Of a DNA stretch of 64,000 bases, positions 44,352 through 53,148 are shown piece after piece. The notes beneath the pieces were generated by a model. It saw only the letters and a program-made list of their open reading frames with translations. It searched no databases and was not told the origin of the DNA. Position 1 is the first letter of the stretch. The number at the start of each line of letters is the position of its first letter. Source of the stretch: Hoeflea sp. 108 (GTDB lineage Bacteria > Pseudomonadota > Alphaproteobacteria > Rhizobiales > Rhizobiaceae); the NCBI RefSeq assembly GCF_000372965.1, contig NZ_KB890024.1, positions 2,792,839 to 2,856,838 of the forward strand, in the 5' to 3' direction. A program made the position numbers and the translations under genes.

Positions 44352-45731
44352 TCAGGCCTTCCTCAGATCGCGCTCGGCAAGGTCGAGCGCTTTCACGATG
44401 CGATCGCCGGCCATGTCGATGGTGGCGCGGGTCCAGATCAGCGGCGGCGACAGGATCATCGAGTCGCCGGTCGCCCGCATCATCATGCCATTGGCAATGG
44501 CGTGATCGCGGACAACGACGGCAGCACTGCCACCGGGCGAAAACCGCTCCTTGGTCGCCTTGTCCTTGACGATCTCGATGGCGCCCATCAGGCCGACCGA
44601 CCGTACCTCGCCAACGAGGCCGTGACCGGCGATACGATCCTTGAGCATCTGGGCGAAATACGGGCCCGTATCGTTCTTGACGCGCTCGACCAGGCCTTCG
44701 CGCTCGATGATCTCGAGGTTCTTGAGCGCGACCGCACAGGCGACCGGATGACCGGAATAGGTGTAGCCATGGTAGAACTCGCCACCCTTGTCGACCAGCG
44801 TAGAAGCAATGCGATCGCCGACCAGCAGAGCCGACAGCGGCTGATAACCCGAGGTCAGCGCCTTGGCGGTGGTGATGGTGTCGGCCTCGATGCCATAGGT
44901 CTGGGCGGCAAACCATTCGCCGGTGCGGCCGTAACCGGTGATGACCTCGTCGAGCATCAGCAGCACGTCGTGCTTGCGGCAGATGCGCTGGATTTCAGGC
45001 CAATAGCTCGCCGGCGGAATCTTGACGCCACCGGCGCCCATGATCGGCTCGCCGATGAAGGCAGCAACGTTTTCCGCACCTGCCTCCAGGATAGCATCCT
45101 CGACCGACTTTGCGGCACGCAGGCCGAAATCATGGTCGCTTTCGCCCGGCAGCGCCAGTTCGTAGGCATAAGGCATCATCACATGGACGATGTTGGGCAC
45201 TGCGCCGCCAAGCTGGTGGTGCATGCCGTCCATGCCGCCGAGCGAGGTGCCGGCGACAGTCGAGCCATGATAGGCCATCTTGCGCGAGATGATGCGGTTC
45301 TTCTGCGGCTTGCCCTCGAGCGCCCAGTAGTGACGGACGAGCCTCAGCGCAGTGTCGTTGGATTCGGAACCCGACGAGCCATAGAATACCTGGTTGATGT
45401 TCTTCGGCGCCAATTCCGCGAGCTTCTTGGACAGCAGCACCGGCGTCGGCGTCGAGCATTTGAAGAAGGAGTTGTAGTAAGGCAGCTCCTTCATCTGCTG
45501 ATAGGCAGCCTCCGCCAGTTCGGTGCGCCCGTAGCCGACATTGACGCACCAGAGGCCGGCCATGCCGTCGAGCAGTTCCGTCCCTTCCGAATCGTAGATG
45601 AACGGGCCTTCGGCACGGGTGATCATGCGCGAGCCGATGTCGCGCAGTTCCTTGTGGTCGGTGAAGGGATGGAGATGATGCGCAGCGTCGATCTGCTGAA
45701 GCTGTGTCAGCGAATAGTTCTGATAGGTCAT
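44352..45731 (-). CDS. Class III aminotransferase (SpuC/omega-aminotransferase type)
   Basis: The 459-residue PLP enzyme has the PLP-binding Lys in DTITTAKALTSGYQPLSALL. A substrate-site segment LMLDEVITGYGRTGEWFA and the start GPFIYDSEGTELLDGMAGLW are also visible. It resembles putrescine- or beta-alanine-pyruvate aminotransferases, which feed semialdehydes to enzymes such as GabD. The true substrate cannot be settled from sequence. It has its own terminator and a 321-base upstream gap. Confidence 0.88.
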   Translation of the reverse strand: MTYQNYSLTQLQQIDAAHHLHPFTDHKELRDIGSRMITRAEGPFIYDSEGTELLDGMAGLWCVNVGYGRTELAEAAYQQMKELPYYNSFFKCSTPTPVLLSKKLAELAPKNINQVFYGSSGSESNDTALRLVRHYWALEGKPQKNRIISRKMAYHGSTVAGTSLGGMDGMHHQLGGAVPNIVHVMMPYAYELALPGESDHDFGLRAAKSVEDAILEAGAENVAAFIGEPIMGAGGVKIPPASYWPEIQRICRKHDVLLMLDEVITGYGRTGEWFAAQTYGIEADTITTAKALTSGYQPLSALLVGDRIASTLVDKGGEFYHGYTYSGHPVACAVALKNLEIIEREGLVERVKNDTGPYFAQMLKDRIAGHGLVGEVRSVGLMGAIEIVKDKATKERFSPGGSAAVVVRDHAIANGMMMRATGDSMILSPPLIWTRATIDMAGDRIVKALDLAERDLRKA

Positions 45732-46052
45732 TGGCTTGTGCCTTTCTCTTGAATCAATCCGGCAAGCGCCGGGGCGGATTCAAAGACGGCAAGGCGGCGA
45801 ATAGCCGATGCGCGCGCAAAGACGCAGAAGCTCCGTATGCCGCGTGCGCGGCGACGGCTTCGATGCGGCCTCCTGCAGCGGAGTATGGGCGTTGAGCGCG
45901 CACATGACCACAGTCTAACCCGGCATTTCGCGACACGACAAGCACCGGCGACACCCTTTCGCGCATGCCCCGGAATACCAGCGCCTCCAGCTTCGTTGTC
46001 CTTGTGTGTGGCCGGCCTTTTCTGGCCGGTCTTCTGGATAGGGAGCACATCA
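45732..46052. other. Intergenic region with EcfG-like promoter
   Basis: This stretch of about 320 bases separates the divergent aminotransferase and first COG4315 genes. Its only strong signal is the EcfG-like promoter at 45972-45997. I saw no convincing coding frame in it. Confidence 0.5.
45972..45997 (+). promoter_or_regulatory. EcfG-like general-stress promoter of the first COG4315 gene
   Basis: GGAAT (45972-45976) is followed after 17 bases by CGTT (45994-45997). The alphaproteobacterial EcfG/RpoE2 consensus is GGAAC-N16-17-CGTT, so only one base differs. The start codon lies 56 bases beyond it. The second copy has the same layout, which strengthens the call. Confidence 0.62.
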
Positions 46053-46430
46053 ATGAAAACGTTAGTCTCTGCACTTGCCATTCTGCTTGCCAGCGTGGCC
46101 GCCTCCTACGCGGCCGAACCTGCCAAGGTCATGGATAGCAAGGCCGGCAAGATCTACACCGATGCCAAGGGCATGACGCTTTACACCTTCGACAAGGACG
46201 CAAAGGACAAGTCGAGCTGCGAAGCCACCTGCGCCGAGAACTGGCCGCCGCTGAAGGCTGCAGCGGACGCCAAGGCCGAGGGCGAATGGACCCTCATCAA
46301 GCGCAAGGACGGCTCGCATATGTGGGCCTACGACGGCAAGGCGCTCTATACATTTGTCGGCGACAAGAAAGCCGGAGATATGGCCGGCGACGGCAAGGGC
46401 GGCGTCTGGCATGTAGCCAAGGCCAACTGA
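46053..46430 (+). CDS. Secreted COG4315-type repeat protein, copy 1
   Basis: The 125-residue protein has a signal peptide (about 1-20, ending ASYAAEP). The mature part has the COG4315 lipoprotein-like domain: KIYTDAKGMTLYTFDKDA, a Cys pair in CEATCAENWPP, and a second half HMWAYDGKALYTFVGD. The function of the family is not known. It is about 80 percent like the next gene, so the two are tandem duplicates. AGGGAG is upstream. An EcfG-like promoter precedes it. Confidence 0.85.
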   Translation: MKTLVSALAILLASVAASYAAEPAKVMDSKAGKIYTDAKGMTLYTFDKDAKDKSSCEATCAENWPPLKAAADAKAEGEWTLIKRKDGSHMWAYDGKALYTFVGDKKAGDMAGDGKGGVWHVAKAN

Positions 46431-46550
46431 TTTTTTTCCCTGCGCGGCGCCCTTCGGCTGCCGCGCAGGTTCGCCTAACCTCTCGTTCGGCTCCCGCTGT
46501 GCCTGCGCGCCCGCCGACAGGTGCCAGGCGTCTTCATCCCTCGTAGATCG

Positions 46551-46576
46551 GGAACACCGCCCCGGCAATAATCGTT
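46551..46576 (+). promoter_or_regulatory. EcfG-type general-stress promoter of the second COG4315 gene
   Basis: GGAAC (46551-46555), then 17 bases, then CGTT (46573-46576) exactly fits the EcfG/RpoE2 consensus. It lies 54 bases upstream of the start codon, within two bases of the distance in the first copy. General stress control of the gene is likely. Confidence 0.75.
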
Positions 46577-46630
46577 ATCGGGGGTGCGCCGGAATGTTCC
46601 CCGGCCACTGCAAAAAAGGGAGCGATCACG

Positions 46631-47008
46631 ATGAAAACGATACTCTCGGCATTTGCAGTCTTGCTCGCAAGCTCGGCCGTCTCCTTGGCCGCCACCCCGG
46701 CCAAGGTGATGGACAGTCCGAGCGGCAAGATCTACGCCACAGCCAAGGGCATGACCCTCTACACATTCGACGAAGACGCCAAGGGCAAGTCCAATTGCGA
46801 GGCAACCTGTACCGAAACCTGGCTGCCCTTCAAGGCAGCTGCTGACGCCAAGGCCGAAGGCAAATGGACGATCGTCAAGCGACCGGACGGCTCCCATATG
46901 TGGGCCTACGACAGCAGGCCGCTCTACACATTTGCGCTCGACACCAAAGCCGGTGAAATGAAAGGCAACGACATGGGTGGAAAGTGGCACGTCGCCAAGG
47001 CTCAATGA
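46631..47008 (+). CDS. Secreted COG4315-type repeat protein, copy 2
   Basis: The 125-residue protein is a tandem paralogue of the gene at 46053. It has the same signal peptide type, the same CEATCTETW Cys pair and the same HMWAYDSRPLYTFALD half. The mature domain is probably exported and of unknown role. GGGAG is upstream of the ATG. Its promoter fits the EcfG consensus better than the one in front of copy 1. Confidence 0.85.
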   Translation: MKTILSAFAVLLASSAVSLAATPAKVMDSPSGKIYATAKGMTLYTFDEDAKGKSNCEATCTETWLPFKAAADAKAEGKWTIVKRPDGSHMWAYDSRPLYTFALDTKAGEMKGNDMGGKWHVAKAQ

Positions 47009-47071
47009 CCCGGCGCAAACCGCTGTCTTGGATTGCCGCCGCGTCGACCTGCCTACCCTTTCCCCGCTTCG

Positions 47072-48262
47072 CTAGCCTCCGCTGCGCTTGCGCGCCGCGG
47101 CCCGATAAAAGGCGAAGGCGAGCAAGGCCAGATTGAGGCTCAGCAGCACCGCCGGCAGGCCGATCGGTCCGAAGCTCTGCATCACCAGCCCGGAGCTCGG
47201 CGGGCCGACAATGCCACCCAGGCCCCACATGAGCGCGAACGCAGCATTTCCGGCAACGAGCAGACTGCCATTGAACCGGTTGCCAAGCTCGACCAGTGCC
47301 ATGGTGTAGACGCCGTAGCCGACGGCTCCCATCACCACCAGCACAACCCAGATCAGCGGTGTATCGATCAGCAGCGGCAGCAGCACGGCGCAGGTTGCGG
47401 TCGCTGCGGCACAGAACAGGATCATCGTGCGCCCTCCGACCCGCTCGGCCATCAGCCCAAGCGGTATCTGCAGCAGGATGTTGCCCATCGACAGTGCCGT
47501 CAGCATGGCCGCAAGCATGGCTTCGGGCAGTCCATGAGCCGCGCCGAACACGGGCAGCAGCGAATAGGTGCTCTGCTGGTTGGCAGCAGAGACAAGAACG
47601 GCAAACAGCAGCGCCGGCGCGAGCGCCGCAAAGCCGAGCACGCCGCCCTTGGACTGGCCGTCCTCCTCGAAGCCCGACTGGACCGACATGATGCGCAGGA
47701 CGGCGGCGCAGGCGAGGAAGCCGACGATTGCGATGACGAACGGCGTCCAGCCGGCCGTGCCGACGAAGGTCAGCACCAGCGGCCCGCTGGCATAGCCTAT
47801 GCCCATCAGCGTGTTGAACACCCCCATGACGCGCCCACGCCGCGACGGTGGCGCCATCGACAGCGCCCACACTTCGCCAAGGATGTAGAGCGGGTTGATG
47901 ACGACGCCGATCATGAAGCGCACGACGAACCAGGCGAACCAGTCCTGCAGATAGCCGATCAGCAGGAAGCAGACTGCAGCCGCAATCGAGCAGCACACTG
48001 CGAGCCTGCGCCCGCCGAACAGTCGCACCGCCGCCGGAACGAATGGCGCTGACGCGATCAGCCCCATCGGCATCATCGCTGCCGACAGGCCTATCATCGC
48101 CGGCGACATGCCCTGCTTCTGCATCAAAAGAGAAAACAGCGGATAGCTCAGCCCTTGGGCTGCGCCGAACATCGCAAGTGCTGCGGTGACGCCGACAAGC
48201 GGAGCCCACCTCAACGGCGGTTCGGCGGCAGTGGAAGCGGGAGAAGACAAGTTTGTCACCAC
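47072..48262 (-). CDS. MFS transporter, YcaD-like
   Basis: The 396-residue protein has about twelve hydrophobic segments. It shows the first-loop region RLFGGRRLAVCCSIAAAVCF and the intrahelical motif PPSRRGRVMGVFNTLMGIGY. The closest named relatives are the YcaD-type sugar- or drug-like MFS proteins. It is divergent from the MttB-family gene across 211 bases, so it may carry a substrate of that cluster, but nothing in the sequence shows this. Confidence 0.83.
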   Translation of the reverse strand: MVTNLSSPASTAAEPPLRWAPLVGVTAALAMFGAAQGLSYPLFSLLMQKQGMSPAMIGLSAAMMPMGLIASAPFVPAAVRLFGGRRLAVCCSIAAAVCFLLIGYLQDWFAWFVVRFMIGVVINPLYILGEVWALSMAPPSRRGRVMGVFNTLMGIGYASGPLVLTFVGTAGWTPFVIAIVGFLACAAVLRIMSVQSGFEEDGQSKGGVLGFAALAPALLFAVLVSAANQQSTYSLLPVFGAAHGLPEAMLAAMLTALSMGNILLQIPLGLMAERVGGRTMILFCAAATATCAVLLPLLIDTPLIWVVLVVMGAVGYGVYTMALVELGNRFNGSLLVAGNAAFALMWGLGGIVGPPSSGLVMQSFGPIGLPAVLLSLNLALLAFAFYRAAARKRSGG

Positions 48263-48473
48263 GAGAATCGATCAGCGCCGATCCTACAGAGGGACGGCCA
48301 TGTGCCGGATGCTTCACCACGACGGAGAACGTCGGTCCAGTCCCATTGGCCACAGTCCCCAACAGCCCACCGGCAATGTCGTTTCCCTCGCGCTACTGGT
48401 CGCCGCCACCGCAATGAGCTTCGCTGCCCCAGTCCATTATGCCCGCGATACTGAAGCTTGCCGTGAGGATTCC

Positions 48474-50051
48474 ATGACCGTGGCCCTGCAAACAGCCGAA
48501 CAGGCTCCCGCCTCCGACCGCGCTCGCCGTGGCGGCCGTGCCGGCAAGCGCGCCGGCGGCTCTCAGGCCTTCGAGCAGCCGCCATTCCGCCAGCTCAAGA
48601 TTCCCTTCACACCGACCAAGCTGATCTCGGACGACGAGCTGGAATCGATCCATCTCGCTTCGCTCAGGGTGCTCAAGGAAATCGGTGTCGACGTTCTGCA
48701 CGACGAGGCACGCCGCATCATGAAGGCGCATGGCGCCGACGTGCGCGACGGCTCCGAGCGCGTCCGCTTCGATTCCGACATGATCCTCGAGCTGATCTCG
48801 CATGCGCCGGCCGAATTCACCCTGCATGCCCGCAATCCGGCGCACAACGTACGCTTTGGCGGCAACAATTTCGTCATTTCGCAGATGGCGTCGGCACCCA
48901 ACTGCTCGGATCTCGATCGCGGCCGTCGCCCGGGCAACCAGGCCGACTACCGCAATTTCCTCAAGCTCGCCCAGATGCACAACATCCTGAACACGACGGG
49001 CGGCTATCCGGTCGAGCCGGTGGATATCCACCCCTCGGTCCGCCACCTCGAATGCATCAGGGACCTCGCGACGCTGACCGACAAGGTGTTCCACATCTAT
49101 TCGCTCGGCAAGGAACGCAATGTCGACGGCATCGAGATCACCCGCATCGCCCGCGGCATTTCCCGCGAGCAGATGATGGAAGAGCCCTCGGTCTACACCA
49201 TCATCAACACCAACTCGCCGCTCAAGCTCGACGTGCCGATGATGGAAGGCATCATCCAGATGTCGTCGATGGGCCAGGTGGTGATCGTCACCCCCTTCAC
49301 CCTGTCGGGCGCGATGGCGCCCGTCACCATTGCCGGTGCTTTGGTGCAGCAGAACGCCGAAGCGCTGTCCGGTCTCGCCTTCACCCAGATGGTCAAGAAG
49401 GGTGCGCCCGTGGGCTATGGCGGCTTCACCTCGAATGTCGACATGAAGTCGGGCGCGCCCGCCTTCGGCACCCCCGAATACATGAAGGCCCAGCTCGTCG
49501 GCGGCCAGCTCGCGCGCCGCTACAATATTCCCTACCGCACCTCCAACGTCTGCGCCGCCAACGCCGTCGACGCGCAGGCCGCCTATGAAAGCGTCTTCTC
49601 GCTGTGGGGCGCCGTCCAGAGCGGCGCCAACTTCATGCTGCACGGCGCTGGCTGGCTCGAAGGCGGACTGCGCTGCTCCTACGAGAAGATGATCCTCGAC
49701 ATCGACATGCTGCAGATGGTGGCCGAGTTCCTGACCCCGCTCGACCTGTCCGAGGACGCGCTCGCCGTCGATGCCATCCGCGACGTCGGCCCCGGCGGCC
49801 ACTTCTTCGGCACGCCGCATACCCAGTCGCGCTACAAGAACGCCTTCTATTCGCCTGTGATCTCCGACTGGCGCAATTTCGAGACCTGGGCCGAGGCGGG
49901 CAGCCCGACCGCGGTGGAAAAGGCAAATCGCGTCTGGAAGGAGCGCCTCGCCTCCTATGAGGAGCCATGGATGGACCCCGCCATCCGCGAAGAGCTCAAC
50001 GCCTTCGTCGACAAGCGCAAGGCCGAGGGCGGCGCGCCGACGGATTTCTAG
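48474..50051 (+). CDS. MttB-superfamily methyltransferase (non-pyrrolysine)
   Basis: The 525-residue protein has the MttB TIM-barrel family regions SIHLASLRVLKEIGVDVLHD, LDRGRRPGNQADYRNFLKL-like segments and MLHGAGWLEGGLRCSYEKM. It contains no in-frame amber codon, so it is a non-Pyl type like glycine-betaine methyltransferase MtgB. The ATG at 48474 has GAGGA 6 bases upstream. No corrinoid protein or reactivase is near. It leads an apparent operon with RidA and a dimethylglycine/sarcosine dehydrogenase, so the substrate is probably a quaternary amine. Confidence 0.85.
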   Translation: MTVALQTAEQAPASDRARRGGRAGKRAGGSQAFEQPPFRQLKIPFTPTKLISDDELESIHLASLRVLKEIGVDVLHDEARRIMKAHGADVRDGSERVRFDSDMILELISHAPAEFTLHARNPAHNVRFGGNNFVISQMASAPNCSDLDRGRRPGNQADYRNFLKLAQMHNILNTTGGYPVEPVDIHPSVRHLECIRDLATLTDKVFHIYSLGKERNVDGIEITRIARGISREQMMEEPSVYTIINTNSPLKLDVPMMEGIIQMSSMGQVVIVTPFTLSGAMAPVTIAGALVQQNAEALSGLAFTQMVKKGAPVGYGGFTSNVDMKSGAPAFGTPEYMKAQLVGGQLARRYNIPYRTSNVCAANAVDAQAAYESVFSLWGAVQSGANFMLHGAGWLEGGLRCSYEKMILDIDMLQMVAEFLTPLDLSEDALAVDAIRDVGPGGHFFGTPHTQSRYKNAFYSPVISDWRNFETWAEAGSPTAVEKANRVWKERLASYEEPWMDPAIREELNAFVDKRKAEGGAPTDF

Positions 50052-50060
50052 GAGGGCTCT

Positions 50061-50444
50061 ATGCACAAGCGCGAAATCAACTCGCCCGACGCTCCGCTTC
50101 CCGCCGGTGGCTACGCCCAGGCGATCGAAGTAACCAACAACGCCCGCACGCTCTACATCTCCGGGCAGATCCCCGTTGCCAAGGACGGCGCCATTCCCGA
50201 CGACTTCGAAGGCCAATGCTGGCTCGCCTGGCGCAATCTCGAGGCCCAGTTGCACGCAGCAGGCATGAACCTCGACAATCTGGTCAAGGTCACCGTCTTC
50301 CTGTCCGACCGCGCCCATGCCCTCGATAACAGGCGCATACGCGCTCAGGTTCTCGGTGAGAGGAAAATCGCAATGACCGTGATCATAGCCGGCATCTTCG
50401 ACGAGGCCTGGCTGCTCGAAATCGAAGGCGTCGCCACCGCCTGA
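50061..50444 (+). CDS. RidA-family protein with Arg-to-Lys change
   Basis: The 127-residue protein has the RidA core (LYISGQIPVAKDG at the start, LVKVTVFLSDR in the middle). It lacks a signal peptide and so stays in the cytoplasm, unlike the RidA at 28688. At the site of the conserved Arg of the family (PARS or HRPAL-type segments), the sequence reads GERKIAMTVI, so Lys appears to replace Arg. Loss of imine hydrolase activity is possible. It lies 9 bases after the MttB gene and before the dehydrogenase gene, so it probably accompanies amine oxidation. Confidence 0.83.
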   Translation: MHKREINSPDAPLPAGGYAQAIEVTNNARTLYISGQIPVAKDGAIPDDFEGQCWLAWRNLEAQLHAAGMNLDNLVKVTVFLSDRAHALDNRRIRAQVLGERKIAMTVIIAGIFDEAWLLEIEGVATA

Positions 50445-50493
50445 CGCGCGACCTTACTCCTGATTCATCTTACGCAAAACCGGACATAACCTT

Positions 50494-53067
50494 ATGAAAT
50501 CCCATGTGAAAGCAGTTGTCATCGGCGGCGGCGTTGTGGGCTGCTCGGTGCTCTACCACCTCGCCCGCGCTGGCTGGACCGACATCATGCTGATCGAGCG
50601 CTCGGAGCTCACCTCCGGCTCGTCCTGGCACGCCGCAGGCGGCTTCCACACTCTCAACGGCGACCCCAACGTCGCCAAGCTGCAGGCTTATACGGTCCAG
50701 CTCTACAAGGAGCTGGAGGAGATTTCCGGCCAGTCCTGCTCGCTGCACCTGACCGGCGGCGTGATGTTGGCCGATAGCCCGGAGCGCATGGACTTCCTGC
50801 GGCTCGCGCACGCCAAGGGCCGCTATCTCGGCATGGACACCGAGCTGATCACGCCCTCCGAAGCCAAAAAGATGTTCCCGCTGATGGACGAAAGGCACTT
50901 CGTCGGCGCCATGTGGGACCCGGTCGAAGGCCATCTCGATCCTTCGGGCACGACCCATGCCTACGCCAAGGCGGCGAAGAAGCTCGGTGCCGAGATCGTG
51001 CTGCGCAACCCGGTCAAGGAATTGACCCAGGATCCCGACGGCACCTGGAACGTCGTCACCGAACAGGGCACCGTCAGGGCAGAGCACGTCGTCAATTGCG
51101 GCGGCCTGTGGGCGCGCGAGGTCGGCCGCATGGTCGGCGTCGAGCTTCCGGTGCTCGCCATGGAGCACATGTATCTGCTGACCGAGCCGATGCCGGAGGT
51201 CGAGGCTTTCAACAAGGAAACCGGCCGCGAAATGATCGGCGTGCTCGATTTCAAGGGCGAGATCTACACGCGCCAGGAGCGCAACGGCATTCTGCTCGGC
51301 ACCTATGAGAAGGCCTGCAAGCCGTGGTCGCCTGTCAACACACCCTGGGATTTCGGCCATGAACTGCTGGCGCCCGACCTTGACCGTATCGCACCGTCGC
51401 TGGAAATCGGCTTCCAGCACTTCCCAGGCATCGCCAACGCCGGCATCAAGCAGGTCATCAACGGCCCTTTCACCTTTGCGCCCGACGGCAACCCACTGGT
51501 CGGCCCGGTCCAGGGCCTGACCAATTATTGGGTCGCCTGCGGCGTCATGGCCGGCTTCAGCCAAGGCGGCGGCGTCGGTCTCGCGCTGTCGAACTGGATG
51601 GTCAACGGCGACCCGGGCTTCGACGTCTGGGGCATGGACGTCGCGCGCTGGGGTGAATGGGCCAGCCTGCGCTACACCAACGCCAAGGTCCGTGAGAACT
51701 ATTCGCGCCGCTTCTCGATCCGCTTTCCCAACGAGGAGCTGCCGGCAGCCCGCCCTGCCCAGACCACCCCGCTCTACGACACCATGGTCGCCAACAACGC
51801 CGTCATGGGCGACAGCTGGGGCCTGGAGACGCCGCTATGGTTTGCCCCCAAGGGAACCGAGCCAAAGGACATCGTCTCCTTCCACCGTTCAAACGACTTC
51901 GAGCACATCGGCAATGAAGTGCGTGCCACGCGCGACCGCGTCGGCGTGACCGAGATCGCAAACTTCGCCAAGTATGAGGTGTCGGGCCCGGCAGCGGAGG
52001 ATTTCCTCAACCGGCTGATGACCAACCGCATGCCGAAAAAGGGCCGCATTGTGCTGACGCCGATGCTGAACGAATTCGGCCGCCTGATCGGCGACTTCAC
52101 CATCGCCAAGACGGGCGACGACAAATTCATGATCTGGGGCTCGTCGGCGGCGCAGAAGTACCACATGCGCTGGTTCGAGAAGCACCTGCCCAGCGATGGT
52201 TCGGTGCGCATCCACCGCTTCGACCAGACGCTTGTCGGCCTGTCCATCGCCGGCCCGAAGTCGCAGGCGCTGTTGCAGAAGCTCGTCGATGTCGACGTGT
52301 CGAGCAAGGCCTTCCGCTTCATGGATTTCCGCGAGATGGCCGTCGGCGGCGCGCCCTGCATGGTCAACCGCATCACCTATACCGGCGATCTCGGCTACGA
52401 GATCTGGATGGCGCCGGCCTATCAGCGCCTGGTCTACAAGGCGATCAAGGATGCCGGCGAAGAGTTCGGCATTGTCGATTTCGGCATGCGTGCGCTGCTG
52501 TCCATGCGCCTCGAAAAGAACTTCCCGACCTGGTTCCGCGAGCTCCGTCCGATCTACGGCCCGTTCGAAGGCGCGATGGACCGCTTCATCAAGCTCGAGA
52601 AGAACGACTTCATCGGCCGCGAGGCTGCCGCAAAGGAGCACGCCGACGGTCCGAAGCTGCGCCGCGTCTCCTTCTATGTCGACGCTGCAGATGCCGACGT
52701 GATGGGCGACGAACCTATCTGGGCCAGGATCGGAGCCAAGGACTACGGAACGATCGAAAAGCCGCATGGTTATGGCGCACCCCGCTTTGACGAGGCCGGC
52801 AAGGAAGTGCGCGGCTCGGACGCCGCCCGTGGCGCATCGGCGGTGCGCGGCATCGTCGACGGCGAATGGCGTGTGGTCGGCTGGGTCACCTCGGGTGGCT
52901 ACGCCCACTATGTCGAGAAATCGATGGCTCAGGGCTACGTGCCGGCCGCACTCGCCGAAAACGAGGCGGAAGGCCTGTTCGAGATCGAGATACTCGGCCA
53001 CCGCCGCCCTGCCCGCATCAATGTCGAGCCGCCATTCGACCCGAGCGGGGAGAAGATGCGGGGATAA
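50494..53067 (+). CDS. Dimethylglycine/sarcosine dehydrogenase with GcvT domain
   Basis: The 857-residue protein joins an N-terminal FAD oxidoreductase (VVIGGGVVGCSVLYHLARAG, then GSSWHAAGG, whose His normally binds FAD covalently) to a C-terminal GcvT-type folate domain. The C-terminal domain includes GDLGYEIWMAPAYQRLVYKA and FGMRALLSMRLEKNFP. It should demethylate dimethylglycine or sarcosine, giving methylene-tetrahydrofolate. It follows the RidA gene by 49 bases. It fits betaine catabolism together with the BHMT gene at 58242. Confidence 0.9.
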   Translation: MKSHVKAVVIGGGVVGCSVLYHLARAGWTDIMLIERSELTSGSSWHAAGGFHTLNGDPNVAKLQAYTVQLYKELEEISGQSCSLHLTGGVMLADSPERMDFLRLAHAKGRYLGMDTELITPSEAKKMFPLMDERHFVGAMWDPVEGHLDPSGTTHAYAKAAKKLGAEIVLRNPVKELTQDPDGTWNVVTEQGTVRAEHVVNCGGLWAREVGRMVGVELPVLAMEHMYLLTEPMPEVEAFNKETGREMIGVLDFKGEIYTRQERNGILLGTYEKACKPWSPVNTPWDFGHELLAPDLDRIAPSLEIGFQHFPGIANAGIKQVINGPFTFAPDGNPLVGPVQGLTNYWVACGVMAGFSQGGGVGLALSNWMVNGDPGFDVWGMDVARWGEWASLRYTNAKVRENYSRRFSIRFPNEELPAARPAQTTPLYDTMVANNAVMGDSWGLETPLWFAPKGTEPKDIVSFHRSNDFEHIGNEVRATRDRVGVTEIANFAKYEVSGPAAEDFLNRLMTNRMPKKGRIVLTPMLNEFGRLIGDFTIAKTGDDKFMIWGSSAAQKYHMRWFEKHLPSDGSVRIHRFDQTLVGLSIAGPKSQALLQKLVDVDVSSKAFRFMDFREMAVGGAPCMVNRITYTGDLGYEIWMAPAYQRLVYKAIKDAGEEFGIVDFGMRALLSMRLEKNFPTWFRELRPIYGPFEGAMDRFIKLEKNDFIGREAAAKEHADGPKLRRVSFYVDAADADVMGDEPIWARIGAKDYGTIEKPHGYGAPRFDEAGKEVRGSDAARGASAVRGIVDGEWRVVGWVTSGGYAHYVEKSMAQGYVPAALAENEAEGLFEIEILGHRRPARINVEPPFDPSGEKMRG

Positions 53068-53117
53068 GGCCTCAGGAGAACAGATGCGCTACGTCGCCCC
53101 CTTCTGTACTGCCGGAC

Positions 53118-53140
53118 ATCTCCCCCACAAGGGGGGAGAT
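53118..53140 (+). repeat. Palindromic repeat upstream of the DddP-type gene
   Basis: A 9-bp stem (ATCTCCCCC / GGGGGAGAT) with a 5-base loop lies between the dehydrogenase and the DddP-type gene. It is a common rhizobial intergenic hairpin. Its right arm carries the GGGGAG that serves as the ribosome-binding site of the next gene. Confidence 0.8.
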
Positions 53141-53148
53141 CCTCGCTG

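Noticed and set aside
47033..48052. A long open frame on the plus strand over the MFS gene
   Set aside because: It is antisense to the MFS gene, whose membrane pattern is clear.
48186..48473. In-frame upstream extension of the MttB gene
   Set aside because: The ATG at 48474 has a good ribosome site; the extension has no family likeness.
48474..50051. A pyrrolysine-containing MttB
   Set aside because: No in-frame TAG is present, so a normal sense-codon homologue is likely.
48393..50318. A long open frame on the minus strand over the MttB gene
   Set aside because: The plus-strand MttB and RidA genes fully explain this region.
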